The notes under the pieces: model-generated
Databases searched by the model: none
Told to the model about the DNA's origin: nothing
The model's input: only the letters and a program-made list of their open reading frames with translations
Translations under genes and position numbers: made by a program
Virus record (IMG/VR): IMGVR_UViG_3300050821_000570
Location: 1 to 34,114 of that record
Source of the DNA: a virus
Direction: 5' to 3' (one strand)
Length of the DNA stretch: 34,114 nt
Part shown: positions 1 to 8,890 of the stretch, piece after piece
How the letters are laid out: each line of letters opens with the position of its first letter
How positions within the stretch are numbered: the first letter of the stretch is position 1

Positions 1-177
1 CCCCGGAATCGGGTGCTGGTTGGCCCATTTAAGAAGTGATACTCCAGCGCTTCCGCCGAGCAGCACAAGTGATTTTTTCCAACCCAACCCCAGACCCAGC
101 CCTATTCCCGAACTGGTAAGTCCGCTAATAGCGGCATTGGCAGCCCCTATTAACCATGCTTTAGCCGTTGCATTCAT
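1..177 (-). CDS. Holin-like small membrane protein, 3' end off the window
   Basis: The reading frame opens with ATG at 177 and runs off the left edge, giving 59 residues beginning MNATAKAWLIGAANAAISG. It has an N-terminal amphipathic stretch, a Gly/Ala/Ser-rich hydrophobic segment (about residues 8-32), a WKK turn, a second hydrophobic segment (about 36-48), then WANQHPIP. Two short hydrophobic segments and a basic turn resemble small phage membrane proteins that end in a KQSPLP-like tail, often called holin-like. An AGGAG lies about 11 nt upstream of the start. It is the last visible gene of the late operon and sits directly beyond the reverse-strand HNH gene. A lysis role is inferred only from size, topology and position, and no endolysin is visible in the window. 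The first 12 codons resemble the remnant at 671-718. Confidence 0.6.
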   Translation of the reverse strand, partial: MNATAKAWLIGAANAAISGLTSSGIGLGLGLGWKKSLVLLGGSAGVSLLKWANQHPIPG

Positions 178-209
178 GCCGATAGACTCCTATATTTGAA
201 GTAGCCGAT

Positions 210-662
210 ATGCCAAACTTTAATAGACTCCAGTACTTCCGTGATGCAATCGCTAATCACAGCTCCGAATCGTGTCTCATATGGCCCTTCGCCTCCACCA
301 AGGGCTATGGTTGGTGTCGTTTTGATAACAAGCTGGTAACGGTTCACAGGTTGGCTTTCAGGGTTACGCATGGTCGCTGGCCATATCCCGTTGCTCGCCA
401 TACGTGTGATATCCCACTCTGCTTTAATCCGAAACACATAATTGAAGGCAGCCACAAGCAAAACACGGGAGACATGGTGAATCGCATGCGCCATGCTCAC
501 GGTGAGTCCGTTAACACCGTCAAACTTACGGCGGATGATGTTCGAGCTATCAGAGAACGCCGCCCTTATTATTCTCTGGCAACGCTGGGCGCCATTTATG
601 GCGTAACGGCAGCCAATATCTCTTCGATCGTTAGCCGGAAAACGTGGAAGCATGTGGATTAA
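210..662 (+). CDS. HNH endonuclease, probably homing type
   Basis: This 150-residue protein is the only convincing plus-strand gene in the window. An HNH_3-type core is visible: VHRLAF at 45-50, then RHTCDIPLCFNPKHIIEGSH with H64, the Cys pair C66/C71, N73 and H76, and N85 in the following helix. The C-terminal 45 residues (KLTADDVRAI, then GAIYGVTAANISSIVSRKTW) look like a helix-turn-helix DNA-binding unit of the kind found in free-standing phage homing endonucleases. By family it should nick or cut a specific phage site and spread into uncut relatives. It lies between two related holin-like gene starts, pointing against the operon. Its stop lies 9 nt from the stop of the truncated copy, and its start lies 32 nt from the intact copy. 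The ribosome site is weak (GAAG). Confidence 0.85.
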   Translation: MPNFNRLQYFRDAIANHSSESCLIWPFASTKGYGWCRFDNKLVTVHRLAFRVTHGRWPYPVARHTCDIPLCFNPKHIIEGSHKQNTGDMVNRMRHAHGESVNTVKLTADDVRAIRERRPYYSLATLGAIYGVTAANISSIVSRKTWKHVD

Positions 663-670
663 TATCCCCT

Positions 671-718
671 CTAGAAATCGATCGCCCCGATTAACCACTG
701 TTTGAAAGTTGCGCTCAT
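671..718 (-). pseudogene. Truncated duplicate start of the holin-like gene
   Basis: Starting at ATG 718 the frame reads MSATFKQWLIGAIDF and then stops (TAG at 673-671). The first twelve codons align with the intact gene at 177 (MNATAKAWLIGA), with 25 of 36 bases identical, and the similarity ends abruptly at codon 12. A strong purine ribosome site (GGGGGAAG) lies just upstream, and the start is 10 nt after the stop of the preceding operon gene, which is where a normal downstream gene would begin. The simplest reading is that the HNH gene inserted here and left the 5' end of the recipient gene behind, while a diverged copy continues on the far side. It may also be a tandem paralogue cut short. 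It is unlikely to encode a working product. Confidence 0.65.
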
Positions 719-728
719 AGCTTCCCCC

Positions 729-1166
729 TTATTGAGTTGTGCAGCCTGAAGTCGTGTTAGTGCAGGTTAGCTTGGTCGGTGCATTCACCAGATCGCTCGG
801 GTAGGTAATGAGCCCCGTATAATCCCCTGCTTTTGGCAGCACCGCACCCGTGCGCCCATTAAAACTTGTGACACCCGCAGCATTGTTAGGGAATGCGAAT
901 GTCGCACTCCCGTCAATCGCATAAGCCACTCCAGAGGTTGCTATGGTTCCCGTATCCACGGGGCAGGCCGCCAAAATGTGGATGCCGGTAGTTGGAATGT
1001 AAGTCGGCCATGCACACTGCGAGAGAGCCGAGACTCCGCCGAGCTGGAGATAGCCGACTGCGCTAGTTTGTGCCTGAACACTGCTGCGGGGCGAAACCAG
1101 TGATTCTGCAAACAACGCTAGCATCAAGGTAACCGCCAAAAGCCATATCGGAACTGGTCTGTTCAT
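729..1166 (-). CDS. Short secreted tail-fibre-like protein
   Basis: The 145-residue product starts at ATG 1166, chosen because it gives a full signal peptide (MNRPVP, a hydrophobic core of about 16 residues, cleavage near VQAQ) and has GAAGGGA at good spacing. A longer frame upstream is out of character and only overlaps the preceding gene. The mature part is Cys-, Thr- and Gly-rich and contains SFNGRTGAVLPKAGDYTG (about residues 101-118). That motif recurs in phage tail fibre and collar proteins at module boundaries. It is the last appendage gene before the holin-like region. Its first 104 nt overlap the 3' end of the beta-helix gene in another frame. A role as a fibre tip or small appendage is inferred. 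Confidence 0.7.
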   Translation of the reverse strand: MNRPVPIWLLAVTLMLALFAESLVSPRSSVQAQTSAVGYLQLGGVSALSQCAWPTYIPTTGIHILAACPVDTGTIATSGVAYAIDGSATFAFPNNAAGVTSFNGRTGAVLPKAGDYTGLITYPSDLVNAPTKLTCTNTTSGCTTQ

Positions 1167-3108
1167 AGTTTCCCTTCGACATAATGATTGATCCTGCAAA
1201 GAGTCTTGATGGGCCCGGATTCGATGGAGGCGGCCCTGTTCCCGCTGCAAATTCATAAGCGCCAATTGACGGCGGACTGGGCCTAACTACTCCGTCATGG
1301 TCGTAAGTTGGAATGAATGGCGGCCCTGTAGTGACCCCTGTGCCATTGGCAGGACTCCCCGCAGACGAGAGGTGCAGATTCGTCGCACACGAGGCTGGGC
1401 AGCCTGTCGTTGAAGTGCTGGTAAACAGCGGGTCGGTAGTGACTGAGTTTGTAACCTGTGCACTAGAGCACGGATTTGGTGAGCACGTCAGGCCGAATGT
1501 GAGATTCTTATTTCCGGTAAGGAACGAGGCTCCCGGTCCCGATAGCCAGTAAGGAATGCCGCCTGTGCAAGGCGAGGCTTTCGAGGTTTCAGAGACTACA
1601 TTGCTGTAGATTGTCCCGGTTTCTGCGGTCTGCGCGTTCGGAGTGCCGCCGCCAGGATCATCGTCTAGGGCAAGGCCTGTGACTCGCGTATTACATGAAG
1701 ATTCTCCCGTTCCGACGATGTTTCCCGTGGAATAAAGCGTGTTGAAGAATACTGCGAAGTTTCCTGATCCTGCTGGGCCCGCAACTCCAGGAGTGCCTTG
1801 ATAGCTCCCAAATTGATTTGTGCGGGCGATGAATATTCCCGTGAAGGTGCCGCCGCCTTCAAATGTTGGCGGCCCCTGCCCAACCAACCAAAGCACATTG
1901 TTGTAAATGCTAACCGCACCAAGCGAAGGGTCGGTTACGGAAGCAACGATGCCGTCGCAGGTCGTGCTCCAGATTGAATTGTCGTGGATTTTGTACAAGT
2001 ATTCGTTAAAATCGTTCGAGTAGACTTGCAGGCCTCTGCATCCCACTACATCTGAAATCTGACTCCAGCCCAACTCGTACCCAGAAGAATTATCCCCGTA
2101 ATACATGCCATGATACTGATCGTCAGGGCCGCCGGGTTGCGCGGCACCAATACGGTGCCAGTTCATGCCATAGAAGAAGTTGTCAATTAGTCCCGTAGTC
2201 GCATCTTCGCCGATATTTCCGGTATGCAGGCATGCGTCCGATCCGCTTCCAGATGGGCATGAGGCGTCAATTGCGACAAATCTCCAATGCTGCGAACCTT
2301 TCCCTGTTCTTGTATTGCAGTCAGAGTTAAAAGGCGGCTTGGTATGATCCTCTGAAATAGCATTGCCTTGAAGTCCGAGCGCGTCTGACGTTGCCCGCAG
2401 ATTGATTTCTGCGAGCGTGAAGAAGCCTTGTCCTGCTTGAGGCGTAGCGGTGCAATCCGTGTCTCGGAACGCTAGACCCGCTAATGATGTGGTGCCCGCC
2501 GTAACGGTCGCACCCGGATAAGCTGCAAGTACGGTATTAAATCCAGAACTGGTAGTGTTGCACCACTCAATCGAGCAGGAAATTGCTCCCCAGCCTCGCG
2601 CATCAATCGTGTCTTGGTGCACTCCATTTTCTGCGTAGCAAATGTGCCCATCAGGGGGGCTCTGCACAGAGGATATGCAAGCGAGCATCGTCAGATAGGG
2701 ACTGGCGAAGGTTCCCGCATTGCCATCATTCCCAGTTGTTGCGATGTAGCGGATATTTCCGGCCCGCACCGTGAAAGGGATGCCGTTGGACGTTCCTGCC
2801 GCCGTAGTAACGACGAAGTTTCCAGTCGCACAAGTCGTGCCGACTTTCACAACCATCCGCTCATACCACATCCAAGTGGCTGGATTGGAAACCACGGTCA
2901 GGCAGGAAGATCCATTCAAGGTTACAGAAGTAAAGCTGTCGAGGAAGTTGCCGTAAAGTGTGACGTACACTCCGCCCGTTGCAGAGAAAGTCGTATCCGA
3001 GTTGCCGGAGTTCGGCCCATCCGTCAAGTCAGTAAAGAACAGGACGGGCGCAGTCGTGGCAAATGCCGGAGCAACCAACAGCAGGAGTGCTAAAAGAATC
3101 TTTCTCAT
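1063..3108 (-). CDS. Secreted right-handed beta-helix appendage protein
   Basis: A 681-residue protein starting at ATG 3108, where ATGA overlaps the stop of the upstream gene. Residues 1-17 are a signal peptide (MRKILLALLLLVAPAFA). Residues about 20-115 look like an IPT/TIG Ig-like domain (GGVYVTLYGNFL, VVVKVGTT-type strands). From about 118 the pattern ATTGNDGNAGTFASPYLTM is the classical opening of a parallel beta-helix. The body is full of short Asn/Gly/Cys-rich rungs, and the domain closes with DHDGVVRPSPPSIGAYEF, a common beta-helix C-cap. Such folds in tailspikes bind or cleave surface polysaccharide, and no catalytic residues can be assigned here. The last 60 residues, after a Pro-rich linker, carry no recognised domain and overlap the next gene by 104 nt. 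Confidence 0.75.
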   Translation of the reverse strand: MRKILLALLLLVAPAFATTAPVLFFTDLTDGPNSGNSDTTFSATGGVYVTLYGNFLDSFTSVTLNGSSCLTVVSNPATWMWYERMVVKVGTTCATGNFVVTTAAGTSNGIPFTVRAGNIRYIATTGNDGNAGTFASPYLTMLACISSVQSPPDGHICYAENGVHQDTIDARGWGAISCSIEWCNTTSSGFNTVLAAYPGATVTAGTTSLAGLAFRDTDCTATPQAGQGFFTLAEINLRATSDALGLQGNAISEDHTKPPFNSDCNTRTGKGSQHWRFVAIDASCPSGSGSDACLHTGNIGEDATTGLIDNFFYGMNWHRIGAAQPGGPDDQYHGMYYGDNSSGYELGWSQISDVVGCRGLQVYSNDFNEYLYKIHDNSIWSTTCDGIVASVTDPSLGAVSIYNNVLWLVGQGPPTFEGGGTFTGIFIARTNQFGSYQGTPGVAGPAGSGNFAVFFNTLYSTGNIVGTGESSCNTRVTGLALDDDPGGGTPNAQTAETGTIYSNVVSETSKASPCTGGIPYWLSGPGASFLTGNKNLTFGLTCSPNPCSSAQVTNSVTTDPLFTSTSTTGCPASCATNLHLSSAGSPANGTGVTTGPPFIPTYDHDGVVRPSPPSIGAYEFAAGTGPPPSNPGPSRLFAGSIIMSKGNYEQTSSDMAFGGYLDASVVCRITGFAPQQCSGTN

Positions 3109-3542
3109 TTCAGTTCTTTTTTCCATTGATTGAATCGGTCGCAAATCATGTCAATCTGAGCTGCGGAATCTCCCGTCATGGGCTCGTCTAGTCCGGGCAT
3201 GGGGAACTTATGCACATCGCCAGTTGCTTGCTCAAGAGCGAGTCTTAAACGTTTGCCCCGCAGCCTAAAGTTTGTCGTGAACTGGTCGCTCAGTTCGTGA
3301 TGCGTTTTACGTTGTTCGTCCGAAACTTCCTTTACCTTGTGGAAGTCCTGATGTGCACGTACTGCCGCTTGTTTATTGGCGCGAAAGGTTGTCACGTCTT
3401 TCGCTATTGCCGCATCCAGAGCAGGCTTATAAATTGCGCGGTGCTTCTGCAAGTCCGCACAAAATGCATCTACTTGTGATTTAAGGTCTGCTTGTGCGAA
3501 TGCAGGGATGCAGCAGATAACAACTGCTAACAGAATCTTCAA
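3105..3542 (-). CDS. Small secreted helical protein of unknown function
   Basis: The 145-residue product starts at TTG 3542: GGAG sits 6 nt upstream, and TTGA overlaps the stop of the preceding gene. The N-terminus is a short signal peptide (KILLAVVICCIPAFA, then QAD). The mature part is predicted to be almost entirely helical and charged, with many Lys, Arg, His and Gln, plus three Cys (in DAFCADL, in MICDRF and in the signal). It looks quite unlike the beta-rich fibre proteins around it. No family was recognised. Because it is translationally coupled to two exported appendage genes, it could be a periplasmic chaperone or assembly factor for them, or a periplasmic effector. Both are guesses. 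Confidence 0.65.
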   Translation of the reverse strand: MKILLAVVICCIPAFAQADLKSQVDAFCADLQKHRAIYKPALDAAIAKDVTTFRANKQAAVRAHQDFHKVKEVSDEQRKTHHELSDQFTTNFRLRGKRLRLALEQATGDVHKFPMPGLDEPMTGDSAAQIDMICDRFNQWKKELK

Positions 3543-4333
3543 AATATCTCCGTCTTTGGGCGAAGGATTGTCTTTGGAAGAACGATCTCTCCAGCAGTGG
3601 CGACTACCGCATTAACTTTGTAGACTGCCGCCTGTGTGCCAATTTCGTCAGTGTTGGAAGCGAAGCCCCATGAGGCTGTCGTATTCGTTTGCGTAACCGT
3701 GTAAATCTGATAGGCGGTGCCGAATCCGATAGAGGCGCAGGTCGGAGTTGTCGCAAGAGTGAATCCACTCGTAGCACTCAACCCTCCCTGAATGCAGGAG
3801 GAATCGTCGCCGATGACTGCGAAGCCAATTTCCGGTGCGCCAACTGTGGAGTATGTGCCCGTGGCGAGGGTGGTAACGGGCACTGAGCCTGTCGATTCGC
3901 CCGTATTGCCAGTGTCGAACGAGCACCCGCTTGTGCCGGAGAATTGAACCTGCCCTGCTGCAATGTCGGCAGTTGCTCCAGTAGAAACGGCAATGGTGTA
4001 AGAGGCCGTCGAGGCCGTGACCTGAGCGCAGCACGTTCTAATCCCTACCCACTGGCCTCCAGACTTGCCGACGAAGTTAACTTGCGCCTGACAAGTGAAT
4101 GTCCCTAGCGAAGAACTAGGCACGCCGATCACCGCAGGAGTTGTATTGATGGCACCTGTTCCCGTCACAATCCCTACCCAAACAGAGTTGCCATTGGTAT
4201 AGGCCGTAGAGGGGATATTGCAGCCCGTGTTTCCTCCGCCGCAGTCAACTGGAGTGTCATTGACGTGCGCGATGACGGCAAAGGCCGGGGAGCAAAGTGC
4301 CAATAGCAGGAGCAGTCTCAGTTGTATTCGCAT
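3539..4333 (-). CDS. Secreted beta-sandwich appendage protein
   Basis: Start ATG 4333 is chosen because it opens directly with a signal peptide (MRIQLRLLLLLALCSPAFA). A GTG at 4357 is in frame but lacks a spaced ribosome site. The mature part of about 245 residues is rich in Thr, Ser, Gly and Ala and has about 12 Cys, including CGGGNTGC and TCCAQV. It shows repeated strands such as NSVWVGIVTG, ASYTIAVSTG and SWGFASNTDEIGTQAAVYKV, typical of a jelly-roll or concanavalin-like sandwich of unknown subfamily. It starts 4 nt after the long fibre gene and overlaps the next gene by TTGA, so the three appear co-translated. A receptor-binding role is inferred from position and composition. Confidence 0.65.
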   Translation of the reverse strand: MRIQLRLLLLLALCSPAFAVIAHVNDTPVDCGGGNTGCNIPSTAYTNGNSVWVGIVTGTGAINTTPAVIGVPSSSLGTFTCQAQVNFVGKSGGQWVGIRTCCAQVTASTASYTIAVSTGATADIAAGQVQFSGTSGCSFDTGNTGESTGSVPVTTLATGTYSTVGAPEIGFAVIGDDSSCIQGGLSATSGFTLATTPTCASIGFGTAYQIYTVTQTNTTASWGFASNTDEIGTQAAVYKVNAVVATAGEIVLPKTILRPKTEIF

Positions 4334-4337
4334 GGAG

Positions 4338-7217
4338 TTATTGACCAATGCAGTCACTTCCGGGCTCTATCGTGAGAGTTCCAGATCCGTTTGCCGCCGC
4401 TTGCAAAGTGACCGTTCCAGCGTTAACTCCGTTGTTCAGTCCCAAGGTAACTGTGGCTACTTGGTTTGTTGCGGTGGTCACAGTTCCGGAGTTCGCCATT
4501 GCGCTTGAGAATGCGGTCGCAGTGGCTTGAATTAAAGTTGTGGTGGTAACTGCACTCGTCATGCTTGATGCGAGCGTGGTCGGGGAGGCGGGGCCAGTCC
4601 ATTGGAATTTCGGCCCTGCGGTGTTCGCGGAAGCCTGCCAGATGATCGTGCAGGTTATAGCGTAAGAAGTGCTCGCATTTACAGGGATTGCCAACGTCGG
4701 CCCAGAACCTCCGACGACACTGCTGAACGTTGTCGTGGCATTGGTGTAGGCGGTTCCAGCCGTCACTAAAGCAACTGGGAGGTGCTGGGCGGTAGCGTTA
4801 TTGCTGTTCCAGTTCCAGACGTGAGTACCTGAATCTGGCCAGAGTTCTCCAACTGAAGCTACCCCAGTAGGTGCGGTGCCTTCATTCGCGCACAAGCCTC
4901 CAGCCGTTCCCGGCGTGCAGTTTGTGGCAGAACCAACCATCACATTCCCGGTGCCCTTGGCATTCAATTGCAGGTGAATGTTTGTATCGCTGCCTGTAGA
5001 GGCTACGGCTACAGTTGCAGGGTTTGCAGTTGCCGCATTCGTGACCGTGATTCCATCCACCGCTGAGGCTGTTGCAGAGGAGAGGATGAACGGGTTGCCA
5101 TTGGCATCATTGATCGTGGTTACTTTCGGAGTAACTAGCAGCGGCGAGGTGTTGAATACTGCCAAACTGGTGCCAGTCTCGTCAGACAGAACGCCCGCAA
5201 GCTGCGCCGAAGTCGTCGATGCAAATTGCTGCAAGCCCGTTCCCGTGACACCGCATGTCGCGCACGCAATTGTTCCGGTTGAGGTGATCGTGCCGCCCGT
5301 GATTGGTGAGGTTGTCGCGATGCTTGTTACAGTTCCTGATCCCGATCCGCCCGTGCGCACAATGGCGAAGTAATTTGTATTGTCTGAATAAATCCAAGCG
5401 CATTGCCCAGTGGTCAAGGCTAGAGTCGAAGCGCCTGCGGTATAAGCCGTTCCATTCGAGGAACTTATGGTGCCAGTGGTCGGGGTGATAGTCGCCGTTC
5501 CCGCACCAATGTCGCAGGCCACGAAAGCGAAGTTTGAAGCGAATCCCGTTGTTCCTGCTTGCGGCAGAGTTACTGCGATAGAGGCCGCATTGGAAAAGGT
5601 CACATAAGTTTCGCGGTCAGTCGCTAAGATCGTGTAGGTTGTGCCTGTCTGAGCATCTGCGGGCACACCGTTGGGCTGCCATGCCGGGGCAGTCGCCGCA
5701 CCAGCAGAAGGCGTAGAGGTCAGCACTTGGGGCACGCCATTTGTCGCCGTTGGCCCCGCCAATCTGGTAAATACTCCAGAAGCGCCGCCATAAATCTCAT
5801 CTCCCAGGGTGGTCATGGGATTGGTTACGGCGTTGGCTAATACGAAGGCATCCGTCGCAACTTTAGTCGTGTTGTCGCCGACTGTCTGGGTAGTGGCGGT
5901 CGCGCCATTCGCAAGCTGCGCCACGCCCGTGCCCTTGCCGGAAAGAGAAAGATTCACATTTGAATCAGAGCCGGAGCCCGCGATTGTGACCGTCGCAGGA
6001 TTACCAGTTGCGGAGTTCGTTACCGTGATCGAATCGACTGCGGAAGCCGTCGCCGAAGATGCGATGAAGGGATTTCCGTTCGCATCGTTAATGGTCGTGA
6101 CCTTGGGAGTAGTCAGTGCAGGGGTGTTGTTGCCGACAACCAATCCCGATCCGGTTTCATCAGTAATCGCAGCAAAAAAGTTGGCAGAGGAAGGTGTGGT
6201 TAAAAATGTCTGCACCCCAGAGCCGGGAGTGAAACTGCTGATTGCGCCCGTCGTGGTTGCAACGGTCACAATACCCGTAGAGAGCGCTCCGGGAAGAAAT
6301 AGTCCGCCGACTGCCGCAGCGTGCAGGTCGAGAATCCCCGAAGCTCCCGAAAGAATCGTGTGCGGAGTTGAGAAAGTGAAATCCGGGACGCAACCAAACG
6401 ATCCCGCACTGTTGAACTGGAGCGATAATGCAGTTGTGGTGCAAGGAGTCCCACCTCCGCCCGCAGGCGTGGCCCATGTTCCATCGCCACGCCAAAAGGT
6501 AGACGAACTTGCGGCAGTGCCCGAGTTCAGGTTATTGACTGAGAGGTTACCCGTTACATCGTTGGCGAGACTCACCGCGCCAAATGTAGGATTCCCTGCC
6601 GCATTGCCGTGCAGAACAGTAGTTGTCGTGCCCTGATTGGCAAATAGCGCACTCGTTAAACTAGGCGCGAAGTAAGAGGCGGGCCCAGTCGTGCCCAAAC
6701 TCCTGCCCCAAACAGTATTACCTGCGGCATTGGTCAGAGTCAGGGCTACGTTTCCGGTCGAACTGACGTTATTTACAAAGTTGCCATCTCCGGATACTGA
6801 ACTGACTGCCCCGCCTCCACCACCTCCGCCCCCGGAGATAAGCGCGGCATTCACATATGGCGAGGAGTTCATATTGATCGTTGCCGTATTGGTTACAGTG
6901 TTTCCGCAGGCTTGGAAGGTATCCAGTCCCGCCGTAGATACACTGTAGGCGCCATTCGCCGTGATCGTGCTCTGTGGGGTGGTTGACCCCTGCGGAGTTA
7001 CCGAAACGTTGAATGCGGCCTTGCCCTGAATAGAGCCTTGAGGCTGTATTGTGCCTGTCCAGGTTCCTGTAACCTGAATAACCACTGTGGCGCTATTGTT
7101 GGTATTGATTTGGGCGCATTGCGAGCCTGTGATATTGACTGGGCCCACAGAGGTCTGGGCGCGTGCGAGATGCCCGGAAAGTACCGCGAATAGCAGGACT
7201 GCCAGAGCTTGCTTCAT
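4338..7217 (-). CDS. Secreted long tail-fibre protein with internal duplication
   Basis: A 959-residue fibre starting at ATG 7217, which has an excellent AAGGAGC ribosome site. An upstream in-frame start would add only six residues. Residues 1-21 are a signal peptide ([21 protein letters not shown]). The body carries hallmark fibre modules: [19 protein letters not shown] followed by [15 protein letters not shown], a run of eight glycines near residue 135, [19 protein letters not shown], and two copies of an approximately 90-residue unit (SDETG...[15 protein letters not shown]...KGTG). The C-terminal 150 residues look like a beta-sandwich tip. Composition is Thr/Ser/Ala/Gly with very little charge. 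Such proteins form trimeric fibres that recognise the host, so the signal peptide is unexpected for a cytoplasmically assembled virion part. Confidence 0.85.
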   Translation of the reverse strand: MKQALAVLLFAVLSGHLARAQTSVGPVNITGSQCAQINTNNSATVVIQVTGTWTGTIQPQGSIQGKAAFNVSVTPQGSTTPQSTITANGAYSVSTAGLDTFQACGNTVTNTATINMNSSPYVNAALISGGGGGGGGAVSSVSGDGNFVNNVSSTGNVALTLTNAAGNTVWGRSLGTTGPASYFAPSLTSALFANQGTTTTVLHGNAAGNPTFGAVSLANDVTGNLSVNNLNSGTAASSSTFWRGDGTWATPAGGGGTPCTTTALSLQFNSAGSFGCVPDFTFSTPHTILSGASGILDLHAAAVGGLFLPGALSTGIVTVATTTGAISSFTPGSGVQTFLTTPSSANFFAAITDETGSGLVVGNNTPALTTPKVTTINDANGNPFIASSATASAVDSITVTNSATGNPATVTIAGSGSDSNVNLSLSGKGTGVAQLANGATATTQTVGDNTTKVATDAFVLANAVTNPMTTLGDEIYGGASGVFTRLAGPTATNGVPQVLTSTPSAGAATAPAWQPNGVPADAQTGTTYTILATDRETYVTFSNAASIAVTLPQAGTTGFASNFAFVACDIGAGTATITPTTGTISSSNGTAYTAGASTLALTTGQCAWIYSDNTNYFAIVRTGGSGSGTVTSIATTSPITGGTITSTGTIACATCGVTGTGLQQFASTTSAQLAGVLSDETGTSLAVFNTSPLLVTPKVTTINDANGNPFILSSATASAVDGITVTNAATANPATVAVASTGSDTNIHLQLNAKGTGNVMVGSATNCTPGTAGGLCANEGTAPTGVASVGELWPDSGTHVWNWNSNNATAQHLPVALVTAGTAYTNATTTFSSVVGGSGPTLAIPVNASTSYAITCTIIWQASANTAGPKFQWTGPASPTTLASSMTSAVTTTTLIQATATAFSSAMANSGTVTTATNQVATVTLGLNNGVNAGTVTLQAAANGSGTLTIEPGSDCIGQ
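4937..5214 (-). repeat. Fibre internal repeat, copy 2
   Basis: Encodes the second copy of the fibre unit ([21 protein letters not shown], then [17 protein letters not shown], ending KGTGNVMVG). The protein match to copy 1 is high over the central 45 residues, but codon choice has drifted, which indicates an old duplication kept by selection on the protein. Boundaries are approximate. Confidence 0.75.
5915..6186 (-). repeat. Fibre internal repeat, copy 1
   Basis: First copy of the fibre unit ([21 protein letters not shown], then [17 protein letters not shown], ending KGTGVAQLA). It lies about 0.7 kb upstream of copy 2 in coding order, separated by unrelated fibre sequence including a [19 protein letters not shown] segment. 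Boundaries are approximate. Confidence 0.75.
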
Positions 7218-7231
7218 GTAAGCTCCTTTCT

Positions 7232-8824
7232 TCAATTTAATTGCTCCAAGAGAAATGTCTTGCCGGAACAGCTATTAACTGCCGCAGTTCCGAATGTGCA
7301 GAGAGTACCTACATTTACTGCGGCGGTTAGATCGATGGAGGTGAAGGTTTGATTGGGAAACGTGGCCGCCGTCACTCCCGCGCTTGTATAAGGAAGGGAG
7401 ACATAGGAGCAATTCAGGGCTCCCGAACTACCTGCCGTAACCACCGTGCATACTTCTGAAAACGATGCTTGCTGAAGTGTCGCGGACGTTCCCGACGCCA
7501 CGGTACTTAAAGATGATGGGGAGACATTCCAAATGCCCCAATTTAAACTCAGGGTATAACTTGCCGCCGGAGTCATCGTGAAGCCGGAGGTCAGCCGGAA
7601 ACTTTTGCCTAATACATTGAGAGCGCCAGCTTGAAATGTGCAGTTTTGCACAATAGATGGGGTATTAGTCGCCACTGCAACCGTATTTGGCTGCAGCGCA
7701 CAGTTCAGAGACGTGCCGCTACCGGGAGGAAACAGAAGGATCGGGTCGGTGCCCGTTGAGCCATTTGTGAATAGAACTCTTCCGATATTCTGCCCACTTG
7801 GCGCTAGTCCCGCATCATGGCAATTCCCAGCAGTGATTGAACTAATGGAAACGAAATCGCCCGCAGTGGTCGCGCCATCAAATGTGCAGTTCGTGGTGCC
7901 AGTCTGCTGAATTGTCGCGTTCCCAGAGGTACTGCAGTTCGCTACACAGATACCAACCACTCCGCTTGTATCCGTCGTTGCGGCGATGACCGCAGTAGAT
8001 GACGAGGAACCGTTCAGCTTCGTTAAGGTGAATAGCGATGTGCCCGTGGTGCCCGCATTCGCAATCGAAAAGAAAGTCGGGGAACTAGAGGCCGCAACTG
8101 CTCCCGAGACAGTCAGGCTTGTGCCGACAATTCCGCCTGCTGAAATATCTGGCCCCGGCCCATCAACTGCTGGCCCTAACGCAAATGCATTGGTGCCATT
8201 CCATACAAATTCCTGAGTCGTTATATTTCCGCCGCTAGTGCCGATCGGTGCGCCGCCGATTACATTCGTCGGCCATGTGAAAGTGTGGCCGCCTACTACA
8301 TCCTGAATGATTTGAAAGGTAATCAATCCCGGAGGGGTGACGCCCACAACATTCAATGGAAGCGCTGTCGCATTTCCGGTCAGAGTGAATTGAAATAATT
8401 GGTTCTGGCTGGTGACCGTGAATTGCGGTGCGGGGGTGAAGGGAACGGTAACCGCAAGAGTCGAGACGCCGCCGCCGATGCCATTGATCGTTGCGACGGT
8501 CACTCCAGAGGCGCAATTCAGACCACCGCTTCCCTTAATTCTTAGGCTGTAGCTGACTCCGCTCTGAATCCAAATATTCCCCTGCCCACCCCCTGAGAGG
8601 ATTACCGGATTGGCATTCTGTGTCGCACCCGTTGAATCCGTCCATGTTGGAATCGGATTGGTTGTTCCGGAAGCGTATGAAAACACACAGCCAAATGAGT
8701 TTGGGGTGCCGCTCTGCAGGAAGCTCTGGAATAGCGGAATGGGTGCAAGAATTACTGGCGTAGTCTGCCCAAAAGCGACCAAGGCACAGCACAGCACCGA
8801 GATTAAAATTGCAAGTTTTTTCAT
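7232..8824 (-). CDS. Secreted tail fibre with virion-binding N-domain
   Basis: A 530-residue protein starting at ATG 8824. Residues 1-20 form a signal peptide ([20 protein letters not shown]). Residues about 25-100 ([58 protein letters not shown]) match the head-binding N-domain of many short-tailed phage tailspikes, which docks the spike onto the tail hub. A middle part with [24 protein letters not shown] and [21 protein letters not shown] is a fibre or surface module common in soil bacteria and their phages. The C-terminal 140 residues are beta-rich. A docking domain placed behind a signal peptide is striking. No ribosome site precedes the start; an AGTATAAC sequence sits 10 nt upstream. 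It ends 14 nt before the next fibre gene. Confidence 0.8.
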   Translation of the reverse strand: MKKLAILISVLCCALVAFGQTTPVILAPIPLFQSFLQSGTPNSFGCVFSYASGTTNPIPTWTDSTGATQNANPVILSGGGQGNIWIQSGVSYSLRIKGSGGLNCASGVTVATINGIGGGVSTLAVTVPFTPAPQFTVTSQNQLFQFTLTGNATALPLNVVGVTPPGLITFQIIQDVVGGHTFTWPTNVIGGAPIGTSGGNITTQEFVWNGTNAFALGPAVDGPGPDISAGGIVGTSLTVSGAVAASSSPTFFSIANAGTTGTSLFTLTKLNGSSSSTAVIAATTDTSGVVGICVANCSTSGNATIQQTGTTNCTFDGATTAGDFVSISSITAGNCHDAGLAPSGQNIGRVLFTNGSTGTDPILLFPPGSGTSLNCALQPNTVAVATNTPSIVQNCTFQAGALNVLGKSFRLTSGFTMTPAASYTLSLNWGIWNVSPSSLSTVASGTSATLQQASFSEVCTVVTAGSSGALNCSYVSLPYTSAGVTAATFPNQTFTSIDLTAAVNVGTLCTFGTAAVNSCSGKTFLLEQLN

Positions 8825-8831
8825 GGGGAAC

Positions 8832-8841
8832 GCGTTATACT
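8832..8841 (-). promoter_or_regulatory. Possible -10 element before the second fibre block
   Basis: Minus-strand AAGTATAACG lies in the 66-nt gap between the last ejection gene and the fibre gene at 8824. The hexamer TATAAC is a fair -10 box and the AGTATAAC octamer recurs before the gene at 20723. No convincing -35 is seen. With no ribosome site before ATG 8824, a near-leaderless transcript is possible. Confidence 0.3.
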
Positions 8842-8890
8842 TTGGGGATGTGGATGGCTATGTTTCTTGTGGCGGCCTTCGCCCTAACCT

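Noticed and set aside
174-698. 174-aa minus-strand open frame
   Set aside because: It is the antisense shadow of the HNH gene, with no recognisable domain and no ribosome site.
5809-6636. 275-aa plus-strand open frame inside the long fibre
   Set aside because: Reverse shadow of low-complexity Thr/Ser/Val codons; it has no domain and contradicts operon direction.
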